Assembly (NCBI RefSeq): GCF_000211855.2
Contig: NC_015638.1
Coordinates: 3,232,169-3,296,168, forward strand
DNA: 64,000 bases
Source: Lacinutrix sp. 5H-3-7-4
Lineage (GTDB): Bacteria; Bacteroidota; Bacteroidia; Flavobacteriales; Flavobacteriaceae
Reading direction: 5' to 3'
Of the stretch, positions 58,420-64,000 are shown piece by piece (the first letter of the stretch is position 1; every line of letters starts with the position of its first letter). The notes beneath the pieces were generated by a model, which saw only the letters and a program-made list of their open reading frames with translations, did not search any database and was not told the origin of the DNA. The translations under genes and the position numbers were made by a program.

Positions 58420-59295
58420 TTATAAATCTGCAGATAACATTCTATCTTTATTAAATATATCTTTTATTATTTCTACATTTTTAAAGCCTATATTTTCTAC
58501 TAAAGCTTTAGTTTCTTCTCCAAGATATTCATTTATTTCAAAAAAAAGTTTTCCGTTTTTATGTAATTTTTTTGTTGCAAACTCAGCAATTGCCTTATAA
58601 AAAAGTAATGGGTTGTCGTCTTCTACAAACAGTGCTAAATGTGGCTCGTTATTAAGTACATTGTTTTTTATTTCCGCTTTTTCAAGGTTTCTAACATATG
58701 GCGGATTTGAAACTATAACATTAAACTTTAAATCTTTATTTAATGTTTCATTGCAAGCGTTTAAAATATCGCATTTAATAAACTCTACAGCTACATTATT
58801 TAATACTGCATTTTCTTTTGCTTTTTTTATTGCTTCTGTAGAAACATCTATTGCATAAACTTGTGCTTCCTTTAATTCTTTTGCTAGTGAAATTGCTATA
58901 CAACCACTTCCTGTTCCTATATCTAAACAGGTAAGTGGTTTAGATTCTTTTAGTTTTTGTTTTGCAGTTTTTAAAACCAAAGTGACAAGTTCTTCGGTTT
59001 CTGGTCTTGGAATTAGTGTGTGCTTATTAACTTTAAATGGTAAACCATAAAATTCTGTTTCACCAATTATGTATTGAATGGGTTTTTCGTTTTTTAAATC
59101 TTCAAGCGCATTAAATATAACCGTTTGCTCTTCTTTATTAATAGCTAAATCTGAATCTAAGGCTAATTGTAAACGCGTAACATTATAATAGTTTTCTGTA
59201 CAAATAAAGAAAAAGCTAGCAACTTCTTCTACTCCATAAATAGCATCTAATTCTTTATGAAAGATATTTTTTAAATCTTTAATTAACACAAGCAT
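58420..59295 (-). CDS. prmC: Release factor glutamine methyltransferase
   Basis: The 291-residue enzyme methylates the GGQ glutamine of release factors RF1 and RF2. The SAM motif is CLDIGTGSGCIAISLA and the active-site motif is VSNPPYV. The N-terminal helical domain carries IQYIIGETEFYGLPF and LIPRPETEELV. Length is normal. The ATG at 59295 gives a typical N-terminus. It is in a minus-strand run with the GNAT, LOG-family and ligA genes. Confidence 0.93.
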   Translation of the reverse strand: MLVLIKDLKNIFHKELDAIYGVEEVASFFFICTENYYNVTRLQLALDSDLAINKEEQTVIFNALEDLKNEKPIQYIIGETEFYGLPFKVNKHTLIPRPETEELVTLVLKTAKQKLKESKPLTCLDIGTGSGCIAISLAKELKEAQVYAIDVSTEAIKKAKENAVLNNVAVEFIKCDILNACNETLNKDLKFNVIVSNPPYVRNLEKAEIKNNVLNNEPHLALFVEDDNPLLFYKAIAEFATKKLHKNGKLFFEINEYLGEETKALVENIGFKNVEIIKDIFNKDRMLSADL

Positions 59296-59305
59296 GTTTT
59301 TAGTT

Positions 59306-59797
59306 TTATAAATCTTTTAGCATCCAAACAGCACAAGCTGTATGTCCAGTATTACCTAATGGCGCATTTAAATGCTTAAAACCAAAATACTCATAAATAT
59401 GAATTGCTGCTTTTAACTGTGGTGCAGACTCTATATAACATTGTTTGTAGCCTAATGTTTTTGCTGTTTCTAAACATTTTTTAAATAGCTTTTTACCCAA
59501 ACCTTTACCTCTTACTTTAGGAGAGAAATACATTTTTTGAATCTCACAAACACGATCTTCAAAGCCTTCTAAAGGTTTTACTCCAGCGCCACCAAGTATT
59601 TCTCCATCTCTATCTATTACATAATACACATCATTACTATTTTGATAAGATTCAAACATTTTCTTAGTCTCTGGATCTGCAAAAGCAGTACCTTCTAGTG
59701 GAATATCAAACTCTGGAAAACAAGCTCTTATAACACTTTCTACAGCTGCATTATCCTGCTGTTCTATTTCTCTTATTATGTAATTATTATTACTCAC
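59306..59797 (-). CDS. GNAT family N-acetyltransferase
   Basis: The 163-residue acetyl-CoA-dependent transferase has the acetyl-CoA loop VRGKGLGKKLFKKCL (R/Q-x-x-G-x-G) and the later IHIYEYFGFKHL. The start is GTG at 59797 (MSNNNYIIRE); no ATG is available in frame. The substrate cannot be told. It is divergent from the LEA-like lipoprotein gene with a 64-base gap. Confidence 0.87.
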   Translation of the reverse strand: MSNNNYIIREIEQQDNAAVESVIRACFPEFDIPLEGTAFADPETKKMFESYQNSNDVYYVIDRDGEILGGAGVKPLEGFEDRVCEIQKMYFSPKVRGKGLGKKLFKKCLETAKTLGYKQCYIESAPQLKAAIHIYEYFGFKHLNAPLGNTGHTACAVWMLKDL

Positions 59798-59861
59798 AAT
59801 ATTATGGTATTTTTACGCTCTCTTTCGAGGCTGAATATACAGTAATTATAAAAAATTTTAG

Positions 59862-60317
59862 ATGAAGAAACTCATAATCTTATCAACAATTCTACTTACA
59901 ATACTAAGTTGCAAAGTAAACGAAAAACCAGAATTTTTACGTGTAGAAAACATAGAAGTTGAAGACTCTAATAATGAGTTTATTATTTTAACTGCCGATG
60001 CTTTTTTTAACAATCCAAATACTATTGGTGGTAAATTAGAAACTGATGGTATTAAAGTTGTTGTTAACGATATTGAAGTTGGTACGGTAAGTTCTAAAAC
60101 TTTTAACGTTCCTGCAAAAAAAGAGTTCTCAATCCCTTTAAAAGCAAACATTCCTGCGAATAAAATTTTAAATTTAAACAACCTTAGTGGTTTACTTAAT
60201 AGTGTTTTAAATAAAGGTATGCAAGTGCAATATAAAGGAGAAATAAAGTATAAAGTTTTTGGTTTCTCTCATAAATACACCTTAGATGAAATTCAAGATG
60301 TAAAAATTAAATTGTAA
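59862..60317 (+). CDS. LEA type 2-like lipoprotein
   Basis: The 151-residue precursor has a lipoprotein signal ending ILSC (Cys about 17). The mature part resembles the LEA14/water-stress (WHy) domain: FNNPNTIGGKLETDGIKVVVND, IEVGTVSSKTFNVPAKKEFSIPL-type strands (seen as VGTVSSKTFNVPAKKEFSI), and a final VFGFSHKYTL. The domain is a beta-sandwich of unclear role in bacteria. ribD follows within 4 bases and may be cotranscribed. Confidence 0.78.
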   Translation: MKKLIILSTILLTILSCKVNEKPEFLRVENIEVEDSNNEFIILTADAFFNNPNTIGGKLETDGIKVVVNDIEVGTVSSKTFNVPAKKEFSIPLKANIPANKILNLNNLSGLLNSVLNKGMQVQYKGEIKYKVFGFSHKYTLDEIQDVKIKL

Positions 60318-60320
60318 ACC

Positions 60321-61307
60321 TTGACTACTCACGAAACATACATGCAAAGAGCAATACAAATTGCTAATAATGGTTTAGGCACAACACGTCCTAATCCTAT
60401 GGTTGGTGCGGTAATAGTACATAACAATATTATAATTGGAGAAGGTTTTACCAGTGCTTATGGAGGTAATCATGCCGAGGTTAATGCAATAAATGCAGTT
60501 AAAAACAAAGATTTACTTAAAAAAAGCACACTATACGTTACTCTTGAGCCTTGCTCCCACTATGGTAAAACACCACCATGCAGCGATTTAATTATTCACC
60601 ACAATATACCTAATGTTGTTATTGGCTGTGTAGATGATAATCCAGAAGTTGCCGGTAAAGGCATAAAAAAGTTAATGGGTGCCAACTGTAAAGTTACCTT
60701 AGGTATTTTAGAAAACAAATGTAAAGAGCACCACAAACGTTTTTTTACATTTCATAATAAAAAACGTCCTTATATAATATTAAAATGGGCAGAAACCAGT
60801 AATGGCTATATTGCTCCAAAAACCAGAACAGAACAAAAACCAGTTTGGATTACAAATAAAATTTCACGACAGCTTGTGCATAAATGGCGCGCCCAAGAAC
60901 AAGCTATTTTAGTAGGTACAACAACAGTTATAAAGGACAATCCTACTTTAAATGTAAGGGATTGGAGCGGCAATAACCCTACGCGAATTGTTTTAGACAA
61001 AAATAATTTGCTCTCTAAAGAATATACAATTTTTAATAACGAAGCAGAAACGTTTACAATTAAAGCACAAACAGCTAATGAAATTTGCTCCTTTTTATTT
61101 AAGCAAACCATAAACTCGGTTATTATTGAAGGTGGCGCAAAAACCTTACAACTTTTTATTAATGAAAATCTTTGGGACGAAGCAAGAGTCTTTAAAGGCA
61201 ATATTACTTTTACTGATGGTATAAAAGCACCAAATTTTTCTGGAGAACTTAAAGCAGAAGAAACCATATTAAACGATACTTTATTAACTTACCAAAATAA
61301 CCACTAG
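60321..61307 (+). CDS. ribD: Bifunctional riboflavin biosynthesis protein RibD
   Basis: The 328-residue enzyme deaminates and then reduces the pyrimidine intermediate of riboflavin synthesis. The N-terminal deaminase domain has HAEVNAINAV and the zinc site PCSHYGKTPPC. The C-terminal reductase domain contains PYIILKWAETSNGYIA, VGTTTVIKDNPTLNVR, and VIIEGGAKTLQLF. The start is TTG at 60321; no ATG gives the family N-terminus. Length is slightly short for the family. No other riboflavin gene is nearby. Confidence 0.92.
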   Translation: MTTHETYMQRAIQIANNGLGTTRPNPMVGAVIVHNNIIIGEGFTSAYGGNHAEVNAINAVKNKDLLKKSTLYVTLEPCSHYGKTPPCSDLIIHHNIPNVVIGCVDDNPEVAGKGIKKLMGANCKVTLGILENKCKEHHKRFFTFHNKKRPYIILKWAETSNGYIAPKTRTEQKPVWITNKISRQLVHKWRAQEQAILVGTTTVIKDNPTLNVRDWSGNNPTRIVLDKNNLLSKEYTIFNNEAETFTIKAQTANEICSFLFKQTINSVIIEGGAKTLQLFINENLWDEARVFKGNITFTDGIKAPNFSGELKAEETILNDTLLTYQNNH

Positions 61308-61338
61308 TTTTCTAACACATTTAGAAACACCTATTAAA

Positions 61339-61950
61339 ATGATAAAAACCATAATTTTTGATTTTGGAGATGTCTTTATTAATTTAGACAAAGAAGGCGC
61401 GATGAGCAATGCTTTAGAGCTTTTTGAAATGGAAACACTATCTGATGATTTAATAGCCATTAACACATTATATGAGCAAGGCTTATTGTCTACAAACGAA
61501 TTTTTAGAATTTTATACCGAAAATTTCCCTAAGCTTTCTAAAAAAGATATTACCGATGCTTGGAACTTTATTATCCGAGACTTTCCGCCAAAGCGTTTAA
61601 ATTTTATTGAAACTTTAGCTAAAGAAAAAAAATACAATCTTATACTTTTAAGTAACACTAATGCGTTACACATCGATTGTATAAAACAACATGTACCGTT
61701 TTATAACGATTTTAAATCGAGTTTTAATAAGTTTTATCTCTCTCATGAAATCATGATGAGAAAACCTGATGCTAGTATTTTTGAATTTGTTTTAAACGAA
61801 AATAATTTAAAAGCAGAGGAATGTCTATTTATAGATGATACAGTCGAAAATACTGTAGCTGCACAAAAACTTGGCATAAACGTTTGGAATAACAACCCTA
61901 AAACCGAAGATATTACAGATTTATTTACAATAAAAAGAGATTTATTTTGA
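61339..61950 (+). CDS. HAD family phosphatase (YihX-like)
   Basis: The 203-residue haloacid dehalogenase-type hydrolase has the nucleophile Asp at 8 in IIFDFGDVF. Motif II is LLSNTNALH, motif III Lys is near MMRKPDASIFEF, and motif IV is CLFIDDTVENTVAA. The DxG rather than DxD start and the layout resemble YihX/EpoxHydrolase-type HAD phosphatases. The substrate is unknown. The DMT transporter gene starts in a 4-base overlap. Confidence 0.87.
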   Translation: MIKTIIFDFGDVFINLDKEGAMSNALELFEMETLSDDLIAINTLYEQGLLSTNEFLEFYTENFPKLSKKDITDAWNFIIRDFPPKRLNFIETLAKEKKYNLILLSNTNALHIDCIKQHVPFYNDFKSSFNKFYLSHEIMMRKPDASIFEFVLNENNLKAEECLFIDDTVENTVAAQKLGINVWNNNPKTEDITDLFTIKRDLF

Positions 61951-62810
61951 TTTATCTTCTGTTAAGCATAATTGCCTCAACATTAATTTTTGTAATTTTT
62001 AATTTATTAGGCAAATTTAAAATAAACACATTACAAGCCATTATAATAAATTATTTCGCAGCTTTTACTACTGGTATTTTAAGCTCTAACGAAACTTTTG
62101 TTGTTAAAGAAATCATACATAAAGAGTGGTTTTTAGGTGCTGTTTTTTTAGGCTTTTTATTTATTAGCATATTTAATGTTATGGCTTTAACTGCACAACG
62201 TAACGGATTATCGGTAGCATCTGTTGCCAGTAAAATGAGTGTAGTTATTCCAATAGTTTTTGGTTTATATGTTTATAACGAAACTTCAAATTTTCAAAAA
62301 ACAACAGGAATTATTTTAGCATTAATCGCAGTATATCTAACCTCGGTAAAAGCAAGAACAGGAACCATAAAAATAAAAAACTTATGGCTTCCTATTTTAT
62401 TATTCATAGGCTCTGGAGTTATAGACACTACTATTAAGTATCTAGAAAACTCTTATGTTTCCAGTGATGGTATTCCTCTTTTTTCTGCAACTATTTTTGC
62501 TATAGCAGGAATTATTGGTGTTTTAATACTAACTGTAAAAGCAATACAAGGCAAATTTAAATTTGATTCTCGCAGTATTTTTGGTGGCTTAATATTAGGA
62601 GTAGTAAACTACTACTCTATTTATTTAATTTTAAAAGCTCTAGATTACAAAGGTATTGAAAGCTCTACAATTTTTACTGTTAACAATGTTGCTATTGTCA
62701 TGTTATCAACTTTAGTTGGCTTATTATTTTTTAAAGAAAAATTAAGCTTAAAAAACTGGGTTGGTATTTTAGTTGCAATACTTTCCATTTTACTTGTAAC
62801 TTTGGCATAA
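61947..62810 (+). CDS. EamA/DMT-superfamily transporter
   Basis: The 287-residue membrane protein has about ten helices in two EamA-like halves. Landmarks are LTAQRNGLSVASVASKMS and the second half SSTIFTVNNVAIVMLSTLVG, followed by a final helix. Members export or import small metabolites; the substrate is unknown. The start is TTG at 61947, overlapping the HAD stop, so translation is coupled. It overlaps the next gene by one base. Confidence 0.85.
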   Translation: MIYLLLSIIASTLIFVIFNLLGKFKINTLQAIIINYFAAFTTGILSSNETFVVKEIIHKEWFLGAVFLGFLFISIFNVMALTAQRNGLSVASVASKMSVVIPIVFGLYVYNETSNFQKTTGIILALIAVYLTSVKARTGTIKIKNLWLPILLFIGSGVIDTTIKYLENSYVSSDGIPLFSATIFAIAGIIGVLILTVKAIQGKFKFDSRSIFGGLILGVVNYYSIYLILKALDYKGIESSTIFTVNNVAIVMLSTLVGLLFFKEKLSLKNWVGILVAILSILLVTLA

Positions 62811-63427
62811 TGGAAAATAATACCGACACATATAAAACAATTTTAAAACCTTCGGAAGAAGTTTTATTTAAAGATAAAAACTCAAAATTTTTTGGCTATG
62901 CATTTCCTGTTTATAATGAAGACCATGTAAAAAACCACATTGAAAATTTAAAAAAACAACATCACCAAGCAAGACACTGGTGTTATGCCTACCAAATTGG
63001 TACAGAAAATATAGCTTATAGAGCAAATGATGATGGCGAACCTAATAATAGTGCAGGCATGCCTATTTACGGACAAATACAATCTTTCGAAGTTACCAAT
63101 ATTCTTATAGTTGTTGTTCGCTATTTTGGCGGTGTTAAATTAGGCGTTGGTGGTTTAATAAATGCTTATAAAACAGGAGCACAATTAGCATTAGAAGCTT
63201 CTAACATTGTTACAAAAACAATAGACATTAACTTTTTAATTAAGTTTGAATATGAGTTAATGAATAAAGTTATGCGTGTTATAAAAGAAAAGAATCTAAA
63301 TATTACTAATCAAAAATTAGAACTCGATTGCGAAATTACCATTTCAACAAGAAAACGAGATGCTAAAGAAATTTTTGAGATTTTCGATTCTATATATAAG
63401 GTGTCTATAAAAACTTTAGAGAATTAA
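62810..63427 (+). CDS. YigZ/IMPACT family protein
   Basis: The 205-residue protein has an N-terminal IMPACT (UPF0029) domain, with NSKFFGYAFPV, ARHWCYAYQIG, NDDGEPNNSAGMPI and RYFGGVKLGVGGLINAYK. A short C-terminal ferredoxin-like domain (YigZ_C) follows. E. coli YigZ belongs to this family; the function is unclear, with suggested links to translation. The start overlaps the transporter stop by one base (TAATG), so it is read in the same operon. Its end overlaps the convergent thioesterase by 4 bases. Confidence 0.92.
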   Translation: MENNTDTYKTILKPSEEVLFKDKNSKFFGYAFPVYNEDHVKNHIENLKKQHHQARHWCYAYQIGTENIAYRANDDGEPNNSAGMPIYGQIQSFEVTNILIVVVRYFGGVKLGVGGLINAYKTGAQLALEASNIVTKTIDINFLIKFEYELMNKVMRVIKEKNLNITNQKLELDCEITISTRKRDAKEIFEIFDSIYKVSIKTLEN

Positions 63428-63822
63428 TTTTTTAATGCATCAAGAAAATATTGAGGTGGTCTTGTAGGTCTATTTGTTTTTAAATTTACAAAAACCAAAT
63501 CCACAGATGCAGTTGATAGAATTTCACCAAAATCATTCAGTATTTCATACTCAAATTCAACCTTAACAGAAGGCGCTTTTTTAAGAGTTGTTTTAACTGT
63601 AATTACATCATCATAACGAATAGGTTTCTTATATTTTACACTTAGTGAGGCAACTGGTAAACCAATACCATCATCTTCCATTTTACGGTAAGAAATGCCC
63701 AATTTTCTCAACCATTCAATTCTGGCTATTTCCAGATATAATGCATAATTTCCGTGATGAACTACACCCATTTGATCGGTTTCTGCATAACGTACTCTTA
63801 TGTCAATTTTATCGGTTTTCAT
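63424..63822 (-). CDS. Acyl-CoA thioesterase, YbgC/4HBT type
   Basis: A 132-residue hotdog-fold thioesterase with the YbgC motif RYAETDQMGVVHHGNYALYLE carrying the catalytic Asp (D16) and the HHGNY loop (visible as TDQMGVVHHGNYALY). Family members hydrolyse short acyl-CoA or act on acyl-ACP near the Tol-Pal system; here Tol genes are absent. In many flavobacteria, as I recall, this gene lies next to dnaA. Length is normal. Confidence 0.9.
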   Translation of the reverse strand: MKTDKIDIRVRYAETDQMGVVHHGNYALYLEIARIEWLRKLGISYRKMEDDGIGLPVASLSVKYKKPIRYDDVITVKTTLKKAPSVKVEFEYEILNDFGEILSTASVDLVFVNLKTNRPTRPPQYFLDALKN

Positions 63823-64000
63823 AACGTTTTATGGATTATTTTTTGTAGTTTCGTTTTAACATCCATTATGAGAAAAAAAAACTAAATATTCAATAGGAAA
63901 TCATTTTTTTTTTAAGTTTTTTGTTCACATATTTGTCCAGCTATAAAAAAGGCCCGAATTATTCCAAAATTCACCTAACTTAGAACTAATTAAAAAACAC
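63823..64000 (+). other. Leader region at the right edge, possibly upstream of dnaA
   Basis: 178 bases without an open frame. It is AT-rich with long A and T runs. TTGTTCACA at 63921-63929 is two changes from the E. coli DnaA box TTATCCACA. A CATATTTG just downstream (63928-63935) is one change from the -7 consensus. The next gene starts beyond the window. Its identity as dnaA is inferred only from the usual position of the adjacent thioesterase. Confidence 0.3.

Noticed and set aside
59858..60181. 107-residue minus-strand ORF over the LEA-like gene
   Set aside because: The plus-strand gene has a proper lipobox and family pattern; the minus ORF is Ser/Thr/Phe-rich shadow translation.
60806..61267. 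153-residue minus-strand ORF within ribD
   Set aside because: Shadow of the RibD reductase domain, with no family features.

Overview
This 64 kb window is chromosomal DNA from a member of the Bacteroidota, very probably family Flavobacteriaceae. The base composition is strongly AT-rich. Gene starts lack Shine-Dalgarno sequences and often carry the Bacteroidota -7 box TAnnTTTG. There is a type IX secretion (T9SS) C-terminal sorting domain protein, a DUF4835/PorD-type protein, a bacillithiol-type YtxJ protein, a Bacteroidota-type omega subunit and many short lipoproteins. The gene order DUF6913-like / dapA / bamD / rpoZ / coaBC / DUF4835 / recN is a flavobacterial housekeeping block. I cannot name the genus from the sequence alone.

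Layout. 1-4.9 kb: partial fasciclin-domain protein, DUF2007 protein, YbiT-like ABC-F ATPase with a degenerate second ATP site, a thioredoxin-fold lipoprotein without CxxC, and transaldolase. 5-6.5 kb: a frameshifted small membrane protein, an SDR oxidoreductase, and an SRP RNA gene (not a protein gene) with a clear promoter. 6.5-13.8 kb: glutamine cyclotransferase lipoprotein, thioesterase, beta-helix lipoprotein, glyA, fahA and a repeat-rich lipoprotein. 13.8-21.4 kb: ytxJ, a histidine kinase/response regulator pair, clpB, and two overlapping paralogous small cytosolic proteins. 21.4-31.8 kb: mqo, histidine phosphatase, smpB, a DUF5686 outer-membrane protein behind an ECF-type promoter, pcm, a Gfo/Idh dehydrogenase, 3-hydroxyacyl-CoA dehydrogenase, DUF1015 and a lipoprotein. 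31.8-37 kb: yggS, an exonuclease/GIY-YIG fusion that appears to start at ATT, a K+ channel with a zinc ribbon, miaA and DUF2254. 37-42 kb: a minus-strand run of glycosyltransferase, ybbR, coaE and an RprXY-like two-component system. 42-52 kb: T9SS cargo protein, fabI, recN and the conserved coaBC/rpoZ/bamD/dapA cluster. 52-64 kb: a 5'-nucleotidase split over two genes, membrane proteins, ligA, a LOG-family protein, prmC, ribD, a HAD phosphatase, a DMT transporter, a YigZ protein and a thioesterase. The window ends in a leader that, from synteny, may precede dnaA.

Most genes are core metabolism and information processing: one-carbon metabolism (glyA), tyrosine catabolism (fahA), malate oxidation (mqo), CoA and lysine synthesis, fatty-acid elongation, ribosome rescue (smpB), DNA repair (recN, ligA), and protein export and targeting (SRP RNA, bamD, T9SS). 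No tRNA, rRNA, CRISPR array, insertion sequence or prophage is visible. No stretch over 300 bases lacks a gene. The longest gaps (164-253 bases) hold promoters, terminators or inverted repeats as listed.

I did not find a convincing new multi-gene system. The best leads are molecular oddities: the ATT-start exonuclease, the homopolymer frameshift, the asymmetric ABC-F protein, the overlapping paralog pair, the paired membrane paralogs at 54-56 kb, and the channel/zinc-ribbon fusion. All identifications come from reading motifs; no database search was run.
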